Below, piece by piece: positions 10,963 to 19,130 of a DNA stretch of 64,000 nt (positions within the stretch are counted from its first letter, which is position 1; the number at the start of each line of letters is the position of its first letter). The notes under the pieces were generated by a model, which made no database searches, had not been told where the DNA came from, and was given only the letters and a program-made list of their open reading frames with translations. Location: positions 248,001-312,000 of the forward strand of contig NC_008011.1 in NCBI RefSeq assembly GCF_000055945.1, in the 5' to 3' direction. The DNA comes from Lawsonia intracellularis PHE/MN1-00 (lineage in GTDB: Bacteria > Desulfobacterota > Desulfovibrionia > Desulfovibrionales > Desulfovibrionaceae). Both the position numbers and the translations under genes were made by a program.

Positions 10963-11010
10963 AAATAAAATGACAATTAAACTTACTGTTTTTTAATTGG
11001 CATTTTATTT
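10963..11010 (+). terminator. AT-rich hairpin between ahbC and hemB
   Basis: An inverted repeat of about 19 bp with one mismatch: the left arm at 10963-10981 contains AAAATGACAATTAAA, the right arm at 10992-11010 contains TTTAATTGGCATTTT, with a 10-nt loop. It ends in a T-rich but interrupted tract. It may be a weak terminator or an mRNA-processing structure splitting ahbC from hemB. Confidence 0.45.
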
Positions 11011-11030
11011 TATAAAAATAAAGGATACTC

Positions 11031-12029
11031 ATGAATACTATTTTCTTTCGTGGCCGTAGGCTTCGACGTTCAATACAAGTTCGTGATTTAATCCAAGAAA
11101 CTAGATTGCATAGTCAAGACTTGATTATGCCTTATTTTGTTGTTGATACAGATAATAGTAATTTTTTTCAGCCTATACCTTCTATGCCTAATCAGTATCA
11201 GCTTTCACTTTCTAATCTTGAAAAAAAAGTTGATGAAGCAATTAATCATGGTTTAAAATCTGTTATTCTTTTTGGGTTACCCAAAAAAAAAGATTCTTAT
11301 GCTACAGAAGCTTATAATGAAAATGGTATTATACAGCAGGCAATTCGAACTTTAAAAAAGAAATGGCCTTCATTACACGTCATCACAGATGTTTGTCTTT
11401 GTGAGTATACAAATCATGGACATTGTGGACTACTAAAAGTAGAAGATCAGTGTGGGCATGTAAAAAATGATCCTACCCTTGAATTATTAACTAAAGTTGC
11501 TATCAGTCATGCTGAAGCTGGTGCAGACATGATAGCTCCATCTGATATGATGGACGGTCGAATTCAAGCGTTACGTTCTGGATTAGATCATGCTGGTTTT
11601 ATAGATATACCCATTATGTCTTATTCTGCAAAATATGCGTCAGCTTATTATGGTCCATTTAGAGAAGCTGCTCAATCTGCTCCTCAAGTAGGTGATCGAA
11701 AAAGCTATCAGATGGATCCTGCAAATACAAATGAAGCACTTCGTGAAGTTCAAGCTGATATTAGTGAAGGTGCAGATATTATTATGGTTAAACCTGCAGG
11801 GCCATATCAAGATATCATCCGACGCATGTATGAGACATTTCCTGTTCCAATAGCAGCATATCAAGTAAGTGGTGAATATGCGCTTATTAAGGCTGCAGGA
11901 GAAAAAGGCTGGATCAACGAACAAGCTGTTATTATGGAATCCCTTATAGGTATTCGTCGTTCTGGTGCAAAATTAATAATAACGTACTTTACTGAGGACG
12001 TTCTAAAAAAAAGGTGGGTAGATTCATGA
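11031..12029 (+). CDS. hemB: Porphobilinogen synthase (delta-aminolevulinic acid dehydratase)
   Basis: Condenses two 5-aminolevulinate molecules to porphobilinogen, feeding siroheme, heme and corrinoid synthesis. The 332 residues match the family. Zinc ligands are visible as DVCLCEYTNHGHCG (Cys122, Cys124, Cys132). The two active-site lysines sit in MSYSAKYASAYYGPFREA near residue 200 and MVKPAGPYQD near residue 252. The start has AAAGGA upstream. The stop overlaps the ahbD start as ATGA, which implies translational coupling to the last steps of the same pathway. Its place inside the ahb cluster rather than with the other hem genes is typical for Desulfovibrio. Confidence 0.97.
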   Translation: MNTIFFRGRRLRRSIQVRDLIQETRLHSQDLIMPYFVVDTDNSNFFQPIPSMPNQYQLSLSNLEKKVDEAINHGLKSVILFGLPKKKDSYATEAYNENGIIQQAIRTLKKKWPSLHVITDVCLCEYTNHGHCGLLKVEDQCGHVKNDPTLELLTKVAISHAEAGADMIAPSDMMDGRIQALRSGLDHAGFIDIPIMSYSAKYASAYYGPFREAAQSAPQVGDRKSYQMDPANTNEALREVQADISEGADIIMVKPAGPYQDIIRRMYETFPVPIAAYQVSGEYALIKAAGEKGWINEQAVIMESLIGIRRSGAKLIITYFTEDVLKKRWVDS

Positions 12030-13327
12030 GTCTTCAAGCAGAAAAAATATCTCTAGAGGGACATCTTTCTAGAGGAAAAGATATGTATAAAGGCCATCCT
12101 CATGAACAATTAATGGGAAAAACTTCTGATGGAAGTGGACACCCTCATGTAAATGGAGCTCATCCTAAAAGTGCACATCCAGGAGGTATGCCTAGGACAT
12201 TACCAGACGGATCACCAACATGTAAACTAATTGCATGGGAAGTAACACGCTCTTGTAACTTAGCTTGTAAGCACTGTAGAGCTGAAGCTCATATGGATCC
12301 ATATCCTGGAGAATTTTCTACAGAAGAAGCTAAAGCTTTAATTGATACATTTCCTGAAGTTGGTAACCCTATTATTATTTTTACTGGTGGTGAGCCAATG
12401 ATGCGTGCTGATGTATATGAACTCATGGCTTATGCAACGTCCAAAGGCTTACGTTGTGTAATGTCACCTAATGGAACACTTATTACTCCAGAAACAGCAC
12501 ATGCTATAAAAAAATCTGGTGTTCAACGTTGTTCAATCTCTCTTGATGGGTACAATGCTGAAAGCCATGATTCTTTTCGTATGGTTCCTGGAGCTTTTGA
12601 AGCTTCTCTTCGTGGTATTCAGTATCTTAAAGATGAAGGGGTAGAATTTCAAATTAATACTACTGTAACAAAAAGTAACCTCAATGATTTTAAAAAAATA
12701 TTTAAACTCTGTGATGAACTAGGAGCTTCTGCTTGGCATATTTTCCTTCTTGTACCTATGGGTCGAGCTGCTGAAATTGCAGAACAATCCATTACAGCAG
12801 AAGAATATGAAGAAGTTTTACATTGGTTCTATGATTTTAGAAAAACAACCTCTATGCATTTAAAAGCCACCTGTGCCCCTCATTACTATAGAATTATGCG
12901 ACAACGTGCCCATGAAGAAGGTGTTCCTGTTAATGTAGATACCTTTGGTATGGATGCCATGACTCGTGGTTGTCTTGGTGGAACAGGCTTCTGTTTTATA
13001 AGCTATGAAGGTCAAGTCCAACCTTGTGGATATCTCACTATGGATTGTGGTAATGTCCGTGAAACACCTTTCCCAGAAATATGGAAAAAAGCCAAAACAT
13101 TTCAACAATTTCGTACTCAGTCTGAATATAAAGGTAAATGTGGTGTATGTGAATATCACAAATCTTGTGGTGGATGCAGGGCTCGAGCTTGGAGTATGGA
13201 TGGTGATCATATGGGTGAAGAACCGCTTTGTACATATCAACCAAAACGCTATTTAAAACAAAAGAATTCTTCTCAACCTATTGATCATCAAGGCATTACA
13301 CCTTGTGCTCGTGGCCATATGGGATAA
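12026..13327 (+). CDS. ahbD: Radical SAM heme b synthase AhbD
   Basis: Final step of the siroheme-dependent pathway: oxidative decarboxylation of two propionates of Fe-coproporphyrin III to vinyl groups, giving heme b. I take the ATG at 12026 (433 residues), which overlaps the hemB stop by four bases with AAGG upstream, over a GTG 12 bp earlier. The radical-SAM motif CNLACKHC has Cys77, Cys81 and Cys84, followed by FTGGEP for SAM binding. A SPASM-like C-terminus has further Cys (RGCLGGTGFC, PCGYL, CGVCEYHKSCGGCRA). The LIAWEVTRSC context is what I recall for AhbD. The first 55 residues are glycine- and histidine-rich (seven His, spaced as HPH and HP repeats), possibly metal or heme binding. 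Confidence 0.85.
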   Translation: MSLQAEKISLEGHLSRGKDMYKGHPHEQLMGKTSDGSGHPHVNGAHPKSAHPGGMPRTLPDGSPTCKLIAWEVTRSCNLACKHCRAEAHMDPYPGEFSTEEAKALIDTFPEVGNPIIIFTGGEPMMRADVYELMAYATSKGLRCVMSPNGTLITPETAHAIKKSGVQRCSISLDGYNAESHDSFRMVPGAFEASLRGIQYLKDEGVEFQINTTVTKSNLNDFKKIFKLCDELGASAWHIFLLVPMGRAAEIAEQSITAEEYEEVLHWFYDFRKTTSMHLKATCAPHYYRIMRQRAHEEGVPVNVDTFGMDAMTRGCLGGTGFCFISYEGQVQPCGYLTMDCGNVRETPFPEIWKKAKTFQQFRTQSEYKGKCGVCEYHKSCGGCRARAWSMDGDHMGEEPLCTYQPKRYLKQKNSSQPIDHQGITPCARGHMG

Positions 13328-13331
13328 TCCT

Positions 13332-13784
13332 ATGGATAATATTGATAAAAAACTATTAGATATTATACAAACAGGATTTCCTATTGTTCCAAGGCCTTAT
13401 GCTGAGATTGGAGAAAAACTTGGAATAACTGAAGCTGAAGCATTAAGTAGAGTACGAGCTCTTAAAGGAAAAAAAATTATCCGTAGATTAGGTGCTAACT
13501 TTCAATCTTCCAAATTAGGTTTTCGATCCACATTATGTGCAGCAAAAGTACCTGATGAAAAAATGGAATTATTTACAACTGAAGTCAATAAACTTCCAGG
13601 AGTTACTCATAACTATATACGAGATCATGTTTATAATGTTTGGTTTACATTAATAGGTCCTTCATGGGAAGAAGTATGTTCAACGCTTGATGGTGTAACA
13701 GAGCGAACAGGTATAAAAATTCTCAATTTACCTGCTACTCGTATGTATAAAATTCGTGTAGACTTTCGTATGGATGATGAATAA
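13332..13784 (+). CDS. Siroheme decarboxylase subunit (AhbA/AhbB family, AsnC-like fold)
   Basis: Removes carboxyl groups from the C12 and C18 acetates of siroheme, the first step of the alternative heme route. The 150-residue form starts at the ATG at 13332, five bases after the ahbD stop; an in-frame start 51 bp upstream would lie inside ahbD. The N-terminus is a winged-helix AsnC/Lrp-like part (DNIDKKLLDIIQTGFP, YAEIGEKLGITEAEALSRVRALKGKKIIRRLGANF), the C-terminus a ferredoxin-like domain with NYIRDHVYNVWFTLIG. This is the NirD/L/G/H pattern. The enzyme is normally a heterodimer of AhbA and AhbB; only one subunit is here and I cannot tell which. The partner must lie elsewhere. Confidence 0.86.
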   Translation: MDNIDKKLLDIIQTGFPIVPRPYAEIGEKLGITEAEALSRVRALKGKKIIRRLGANFQSSKLGFRSTLCAAKVPDEKMELFTTEVNKLPGVTHNYIRDHVYNVWFTLIGPSWEEVCSTLDGVTERTGIKILNLPATRMYKIRVDFRMDDE

Positions 13785-13817
13785 ATTAATTATCAATAAT
13801 ATCAATAAATATAAAGG

Positions 13818-13846
13818 TGCTCTCTAGTAGTAGGGAGCATTTTTTT
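13818..13846 (+). terminator. Rho-independent terminator after the heme cluster
   Basis: Stem TGCTCTCT / AGGGAGCA (8 bp with one G-T pair) around the loop AGTAGT, followed by seven T. It lies 34 bp downstream of the siroheme decarboxylase gene and ends the heme operon. Confidence 0.85.
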
Positions 13847-13946
13847 ATGATACATAAAAAACTCTTAAACTTTTGGGAGATAATAAGATAACTAACTATT
13901 AATTATCATAATTATCATTAAGAGATATTTTTAATAAGGAGTAACT

Positions 13947-14936
13947 ATGCATTATCCCTTTAAAAATATTATACATTTATTCATAACATTAGTGATTAGT
14001 GTATGTATTGGATGTACTTCATATAAAATTTCTGAGAAATATCCATATATAGATGGTGCTGTTATTGAATATTCTAATAATGTTGGGAATAATGCTAAAG
14101 CTGAAAAAATTGATAATGGTATGTTTATACCAGATGGGAAAGGTGGATCCATATGGATACCTGGCTCAAATCCTCAAGGTCCGAATGAAGCATTTATTCA
14201 AGCTCAAGAGTTACGTTTAAAAGTAAGAGAGCTTGCATCACAACTTCTTGATACACAAGACAGTAGTTCTTTGATTGGTCTAATAGCATTACCAACTTCT
14301 TTTGTTAATTTGAATAATTTTTCAGAATCAAGTCCATTGGGTCGCTATATGTCAGAAGCTATGATTTATGAGTTCAATCAACGAGGATTTCCTATTAAAG
14401 AATATAGAATAGATACTAAAATTTCTATGAGTGAATCAGTCGGAGGTGAATTCTCTCTTCAAAGAAATCTACCAGCACTATCTGTTAAGCAACAATGGGC
14501 TGCAATTCTTGTTGGAACATACCTAAGAGAAAACAATGCTGTTTTTATTAATGTAAGACTTGTAAGAGCAAAAGATGGAATGGTATTACGTACCGCTCAA
14601 ATTGTTCTTCCACAAAATGCACTACTTTCAAATATGATATCGCCACCATTATCTTCAGGTATCTTATATATTGGACCACAGGAAAATAATACATCTATAT
14701 CTAAATTTAACCCTACTAGTTCTTCTCAACAAGAACAACAACTAGTTAAGCCTTCTGTGAAAACTCAGCTTGCTCAAGATACACAAGAAATGAATAATCA
14801 GCTTGAGCAAAAAGATAATAATAATAATAATAATAATAATAAGATAACTAAACAGATACAGTCTAACTCTCTAGAAGAGAGTAGCTCAAAAGCAACAATA
14901 TCTCCTCCAGTTCCTGGGATGCCTAATAATCTATAA
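13947..14936 (+). CDS. FlgO-domain lipoprotein with low-complexity C-terminus
   Basis: Predicted outer-membrane lipoprotein of 329 residues. A hydrophobic N-terminus runs into ISVCIGC, a near-consensus lipobox with Cys at about residue 23. The middle (about residues 90-235) matches the FlgO fold: ELASQLL...DSSSLIGLIALPTSFVNLNNFSESSPLGRYMSEAMIYEFNQRGF, then VGTYL and a strand describing effects of MVLRTAQ. In Vibrio and relatives FlgO associates with the basal body at the outer membrane. The last 90 residues are Gln/Asn/Ser-rich and include eight consecutive Asn encoded by an AAT tract. AAGGAG precedes the start. It heads a three-gene set ahead of fliS/fliD, which supports a motility or envelope role. 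Confidence 0.75.
   Translation: MHYPFKNIIHLFITLVISVCIGCTSYKISEKYPYIDGAVIEYSNNVGNNAKAEKIDNGMFIPDGKGGSIWIPGSNPQGPNEAFIQAQELRLKVRELASQLLDTQDSSSLIGLIALPTSFVNLNNFSESSPLGRYMSEAMIYEFNQRGFPIKEYRIDTKISMSESVGGEFSLQRNLPALSVKQQWAAILVGTYLRENNAVFINVRLVRAKDGMVLRTAQIVLPQNALLSNMISPPLSSGILYIGPQENNTSISKFNPTSSSQQEQQLVKPSVKTQLAQDTQEMNNQLEQKDNNNNNNNNKITKQIQSNSLEESSSKATISPPVPGMPNNL
14817..14840 (+). repeat. (AAT)8 microsatellite encoding poly-Asn
   Basis: Eight AAT units in frame within the FlgO-domain lipoprotein, giving eight Asn in its disordered C-terminal region. Slippage by whole units would only change the Asn count. Confidence 0.92.
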
Positions 14937-14951
14937 TAAAGTGAGAAGATT

Positions 14952-15209
14952 ATGCATAGGTTGTTATTCTTACTGTGTATCTGTATTATTACAATAAATG
15001 TAGGGTGTACAAAAATTATGTATGTTCCAGAGTCTTCAGAAACACTCCATAATTGGCATCTTGCTAGAGAATATCAAAGACAACAACGGTATGAACTTGC
15101 TAGACAATACTATATATTGGCTTTAGCTGGAGCAAGAGAACCTCAATCTCAAAAAACTCTTCAACTTGAAATAAAAGCTGTAGACAGAATGATAGAAGCT
15201 ATGCGTTGA
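14952..15209 (+). CDS. Small lipoprotein with a helical repeat-like segment
   Basis: An 85-residue protein with a hydrophobic N-terminus ending in ITINVGC, a near-lipobox that would place the lipid on Cys19. The mature part is mostly helical (WHLAREYQRQQRYELARQYYILALAGA) and looks like one TPR-type helical pair. GAGAAG lies about 3 nt before the start. It is sandwiched between two FlgO-domain genes with gaps of 15 and 32 bp, so it is likely part of the same envelope or flagellar operon. Size and place suggest a partner lipoprotein, comparable in role to FlgP but not in sequence as far as I can see. Confidence 0.72.
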   Translation: MHRLLFLLCICIITINVGCTKIMYVPESSETLHNWHLAREYQRQQRYELARQYYILALAGAREPQSQKTLQLEIKAVDRMIEAMR

Positions 15210-15241
15210 ATATTCTTCATATGTTATCGGGAGTTATTATT

Positions 15242-15820
15242 ATGTTCCGATTACTATTTATTTTTATTTTTAGTATAACTTTCCTTTTACCCAATAAAGT
15301 ATTAGCTACTACTAGTGGAACAATCCCTACTGCTGCTGTAACAATAAGTGAACAATTAGATGCTCAACTTCTTCGTAGAATTGGAAATAATCTTTATAAT
15401 AAATCCTCTATATCTATTGTGGTAACCCCAGCTGTACTTCTTGAAGATTTATCAAAAAGTAGCCCTTTAGCAAGACAACTGGCGGAAGAGATTACAAAGT
15501 GTTTAGTTCAAAATGGATATTCTGTCACAGAAATACGCAAAGCTAGTAAAATCATTATAGATAAAACAGGTCCTAAAATTCTTACTCAAGACCCATCACA
15601 GCTTGCAACAACTCAAGTAGAAGCAGTAGCTATACTTACAGGAACCTACACTGTTACAAAAAAGAATGTTAGATTCAATATAAAACTATTACATATACCA
15701 ACAAATGATGTCTTAGCCACAGCGTCAACAACAATACCAATTACTAAAGAAATTTATCCATTATTAGTAGATAAAAATACTAAACCTGGAACACCAAGTG
15801 TAACTACAAAACTACAATAA
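15242..15820 (+). CDS. Second FlgO-domain protein, secreted or periplasmic
   Basis: A 192-residue protein. I use the ATG at 15242 because GGGAG lies 8 nt upstream and the next residues form a clean signal peptide (MFRLLFIFIFSITFLL...VLA, then TTSG); an in-frame start at 15206 would spoil it. No lipobox Cys is present, unlike the other two proteins of this set. The body repeats the FlgO pattern: QLDAQLLRRI, SIVVTPAVLLEDLSKSSPLARQLAEEITKCLVQNGYSVTEIR, a central AVAILTGTYT strand and DVLATASTTIP. It is therefore a paralogue of the protein at 13947. Confidence 0.75.
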   Translation: MFRLLFIFIFSITFLLPNKVLATTSGTIPTAAVTISEQLDAQLLRRIGNNLYNKSSISIVVTPAVLLEDLSKSSPLARQLAEEITKCLVQNGYSVTEIRKASKIIIDKTGPKILTQDPSQLATTQVEAVAILTGTYTVTKKNVRFNIKLLHIPTNDVLATASTTIPITKEIYPLLVDKNTKPGTPSVTTKLQ

Positions 15821-16302
15821 ATATTTTTTCATCAATTACCAATATAAATAATATATTAATTTTCTATTGTCATAGTATTACTTATTTCTATAAAATTAAA
15901 ATATAAATAACACTATATTTATAGTAGCTATATACAATTGATATATTATATAGCTAGACTATAAAAAGTCTAAGTAATTTTTATATATAATTATTAGGTA
16001 AAATTAATTTTTATAATTAAAGAGAAGATAATAAAATAATACTTTATAAAAAGTATATAATTATTTTACTAAATATCTAGTAACAAGCCTATATCTTTTA
16101 AAAAATGTATACATTTTTTAAAAATTTTTTCTAAAAATATAGTTATATTATATAGTTGCAAGGTAACGCTATATGTTATCTTTCAAAGCTTACTTCACCT
16201 ATAAATCACATGTTAATTATTTTGTGATATCTTACCATATGTTGATGTCACACGTCGTGAAGCTAGTCCTGTAGTAGATGGGGAAGGTATTGTAAGTTCC
16301 TT
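15821..16302. other. AT-rich intergenic region between convergent flgO-like and fliS genes
   Basis: 482 bp. Bases 15821-16140 are extremely AT-rich with no readable ORF or clear terminator. Bases 16217-16302 have a visibly higher GC content and continue the fliS frame for about 29 sense codons after its stop (see findings). No RNA gene is recognisable. Confidence 0.6.
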
Positions 16303-16875
16303 TTATTTATTTAATTCTTCTTGAGCTTTGTGTTGAGCAGCTACTTGAGCTTGTGTACCTGTAATTTGTTGTGTTTTATAAGCAGACTGGGCCAATGATT
16401 TACTTGCTCCTGTAGGATGTTGTGTCCTTGTAATTGGTACAGGAGAACCACTACTTTGTTGGGATACTGATAACTTAGATGCAATTTCAGCAGCTGCAGC
16501 TTTTGCTTCAGGTGTATTAAGAATTTCAGCATATGCTGAACGTAAGCCTGCAAGAACATCTATGACACTATCTATTAACTTGATATCTAACTTAAGATTT
16601 GCTTGAAGGAGTCGAGTAGTACAAAGGACATAGAGATTATGCAAATTTTCTGCAATTTCTCCTCCAAGATTCATATTTAATGATGATTCTAACTCACTAA
16701 TAACATCAAGTGCTTTAGAAATAAGTATCCCTTTTGCACCAAAGTCTTTCTCTAAAATTTTCTCTTTAGCTTGATTAAGAAACTTTATTGCACCATCATA
16801 TAAAAGAAGAAGAACTTCTCCTTGACCAGTCGTATTAAACTGAGCTTCTACATACGCCTGAGTTCCCTTAATCAT
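16303..16875 (-). CDS. fliS: Flagellar export chaperone FliS, with long C-terminal tail
   Basis: Cytosolic chaperone that binds flagellin and delays its polymerisation before export. The first 120 residues carry the FliS pattern: AYVEAQFNTTGQGEVLLLLYDGAIKFLNQAKEKI, the central ALDVISELESSLNMNLGGEIAENLHNLYVLCTTRLLQANLK, then helix four. The usual length is 125-140 residues; here there are 190, with an Ala/Gln/Ser/Thr-rich tail. The stop at 16303 is followed in frame by a further coding-like stretch. It sits 31 bp downstream of fliD and shares its promoters. Confidence 0.92.
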   Translation of the reverse strand: MIKGTQAYVEAQFNTTGQGEVLLLLYDGAIKFLNQAKEKILEKDFGAKGILISKALDVISELESSLNMNLGGEIAENLHNLYVLCTTRLLQANLKLDIKLIDSVIDVLAGLRSAYAEILNTPEAKAAAAEIASKLSVSQQSSGSPVPITRTQHPTGASKSLAQSAYKTQQITGTQAQVAAQHKAQEELNK

Positions 16876-16906
16876 AACAAGTTTCTCCTAGATGCTAAAA
16901 AAAGTA

Positions 16907-18991
16907 TTATGCACCAAGTTGCCCTAAACTAGAAGCATTTGCTGACATCATCTGATTATATTTTGCTAATACAGCATCAAGTCTAGAAAATTTTAAACGC
17001 ATCATACGTTCCCAACTAGTAACTCTTTGTGTTTCTTTTTCTATTCTTGTCTCAAGATTTTTCATAACATCCTTATAGTTATCTTGCATGATAATTAAAG
17101 GACCTGTGTTTTCTTTTAAAGGATCTTGCTGTACTTCAGCTTTAAGTGCTTCTTGTATTTGGCTAAGTTTACCTTGTTTGACTCTTACAGTACTTTCTAC
17201 ATTGATACCTGGAGTACGATTATTAACTGCTATACTAAGACCTGTAGCAGGACCAGATGTGACCGTATATATATTTTTTGCAGGATCAGATAGAGAAGCT
17301 TTTACACCTCCAATGTAAACGTCTCCTATAGTACCACTTGCATCTACAGAATACTTTACATCATATGTACCAGCTTGTGTTTTTCCAACAATATGATCTT
17401 GATAAGAAAAATCTGTTGAATCAGATATTCCAGAACTACCAGCTAATATATCTGCTACTGCTTGTGGATCTTTTTTTAATGCCTCATCAAGAGTTGTATA
17501 AGGTGCATCAGGACCAATTGTTTCTCTATCTAAAATTTTAAGTTGTCCAAAAGTTTCACTACCCTCATCAGCATCTACGACAATACCAATTGAAGCAAGT
17601 GATGAAAATAGATCCCCTGGACCATCTTGTGTTTGTTTAGGAGAAAAACCTAGACCATTAGAAGAAAAGATAGACTTAAGTCTAGTACTAAGCATTTGTA
17701 TGCCAGTATCACCTGTAAATAGTCCAGCCTTCACTTTTGTAGGACTTTGTAAATATGATGGAATTTTACTTGAAGAACTAGAAGTGTCTTTACTATCATC
17801 TTTGTCTTCAGCTGTTGCTTTAGTTAACTCTTGAATTTTGGAAAGAACATTATTTATAGACTCTACTGCTTTCTCAACTTGTTTTTTTACTTCGTCAGTA
17901 GAAGTCTGAATTGTAATTTGTGTTTTCCCTTCGGAAAGTAGTGTAATTTGAAGTCCTGGGATAACTTCTGTAAGTTCATTTGTAGAAGATGTAAGTTCTT
18001 GGTCCCAACCATTAATATTAAAAATAGCATCTTGAGAATCACGTTTATTCCAGCCTGCTTGACCCGAAGATGTGAAACTTCCAAGATCAGTAGGGCTAGC
18101 GGTTACTTTAACTTGTTGATTAGGAACTGTTCCTTCTAATTGCAATACTATATCTGAGCCATGTTTTTCAAAAGTTGCACGTACTCCTGTATTTTTTGTA
18201 TTTTCATTTATAGCTGTTTGGAGTTCTTTTGCTGTTGTTCCTGAAGGAATATCGAAAGTAAATGTTCTTCCATTGTATTCAAAAGAAAATTGTTGAGTTG
18301 TTCCTGAAGTATTAATAATTGTATCTTCACCATTAGCTAATGCACTGCTGGTAGCAACAGATGCTTTAAAGTCTGGAAGCGTTGTCTTATTTGAAATAGA
18401 TAAAGTCGCATTTGCACCAGTTTCAGTTCCTTCAAGACTAAACATATAGCCATCGCCAGTCTTGATAAGGTTTGCTTTAACACCAGGATTATTAGAATCT
18501 TTGTTTATTAATGTTGCAAGATATTCAAGATCACTACCTGGAGGAACTTCAACTTCATGTAGTTCCCCTTTATACTCATAAGCAAAGATACCAGGTGAAC
18601 CTGTATTATTAATACTTTCAGTTTTAGAATCAAAAATATGATTATTAGAAAGAATCGTGTTTGTTGCAAGCTGTTTCACATCAATTGTATGTGTTCCATC
18701 AGATGCATCAGAACTTGCCTTAACGCTTGCAACAGAAGTATTTGAAACAGAACCTTCTTTTTTTAAAATAGCACCAACAGAACTTAGCTTACTTAAAGAC
18801 GCTTCAGTATCTTTAACTGTTTTTATAAGCTCTTCAAATGCTTTATATTTTTTTGTCCATTGTTCATGGGAAACTACAAGTCTATTTTTAGGAATAAGCT
18901 CAATTTTCTTAAGTTGATCAATCATAGCTTGGAAATCGGTTCCACTACCAATTCCTCCAAAAGAAATTCCTCCTGAAAGATAATCCGCCAT
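16907..18991 (-). CDS. fliD: Flagellar hook-associated protein 2 (filament cap)
   Basis: Forms the filament cap that places flagellin subunits at the growing tip. The 694 residues begin with the FliD_N pattern (GGIGSGTDFQAMIDQLKKIE...YKAFEELIKTVKDTEASLSKLSS, HTIDVKQLATNTILSN), followed by variable middle domains of Ser/Thr/Asn-rich repeats, and end with the FliD_C coiled coil (IEKETQRVTSWERMMRLKFSRLDAVLAKYNQM). It is long compared with enterobacterial FliD (about 470); the excess lies in the exposed middle. The start has AAGGA 8 nt upstream. sigma28-type and sigma54-type promoters lie 44-100 bp upstream. FliD and FliS form an operon, consistent with late flagellar expression. Confidence 0.94.
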   Translation of the reverse strand: MADYLSGGISFGGIGSGTDFQAMIDQLKKIELIPKNRLVVSHEQWTKKYKAFEELIKTVKDTEASLSKLSSVGAILKKEGSVSNTSVASVKASSDASDGTHTIDVKQLATNTILSNNHIFDSKTESINNTGSPGIFAYEYKGELHEVEVPPGSDLEYLATLINKDSNNPGVKANLIKTGDGYMFSLEGTETGANATLSISNKTTLPDFKASVATSSALANGEDTIINTSGTTQQFSFEYNGRTFTFDIPSGTTAKELQTAINENTKNTGVRATFEKHGSDIVLQLEGTVPNQQVKVTASPTDLGSFTSSGQAGWNKRDSQDAIFNINGWDQELTSSTNELTEVIPGLQITLLSEGKTQITIQTSTDEVKKQVEKAVESINNVLSKIQELTKATAEDKDDSKDTSSSSSKIPSYLQSPTKVKAGLFTGDTGIQMLSTRLKSIFSSNGLGFSPKQTQDGPGDLFSSLASIGIVVDADEGSETFGQLKILDRETIGPDAPYTTLDEALKKDPQAVADILAGSSGISDSTDFSYQDHIVGKTQAGTYDVKYSVDASGTIGDVYIGGVKASLSDPAKNIYTVTSGPATGLSIAVNNRTPGINVESTVRVKQGKLSQIQEALKAEVQQDPLKENTGPLIIMQDNYKDVMKNLETRIEKETQRVTSWERMMRLKFSRLDAVLAKYNQMMSANASSLGQLGA

Positions 18992-19034
18992 AGTTTTGTC
19001 CTTACAAAAAAATTTTACCTATATGATCCTATTC

Positions 19035-19051
19035 AGCAAATAAAGTGCCAA
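19035..19051 (-). promoter_or_regulatory. sigma54-type promoter upstream of fliD
   Basis: On the minus strand TTGGCAC at 19051-19045 is followed by five bases and TTGCT at 19039-19035, matching the -24/-12 consensus TGGCAC-N5-TTGCW. It lies 43 bp before the fliD start codon. Use of RpoN for flagellar genes is common. Confidence 0.75.
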
Positions 19052-19063
19052 ATGTTATTTTCT

Positions 19064-19090
19064 TTATCGGAAAAACTTTTTTTATGTTTA
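19064..19090 (-). promoter_or_regulatory. sigma28-type (FliA) promoter upstream of fliD
   Basis: On the minus strand TAAA at 19090-19087, 15 bases, then TCCGATAA at 19071-19064. The consensus is TAAA-N15-GCCGATAA, so only one position of the -10 element differs. It lies just upstream of the sigma54-type site, so the operon may have two starts. Confidence 0.68.
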
Positions 19091-19130
19091 GACATGAAAA
19101 AGAAAAAAATGCATTTTAAAAGAAAAATAC

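Noticed and set aside
12860-13240. Open frame of about 126 codons on the minus strand inside ahbD
   Set aside because: It lies wholly under a well-supported radical SAM gene, has no ribosome-binding site and its residue composition is that of an antisense shadow.
14817-14840. Short repeats as a CRISPR array
   Set aside because: Only uninterrupted trinucleotide tracts are present; there are no spaced direct repeats or cas genes in the window.
15821-16140. Non-coding RNA in the AT-rich gap downstream of the FlgO genes
   Set aside because: No stable hairpin, promoter pair or terminator could be seen; the composition alone explains the weak inverted repeats.
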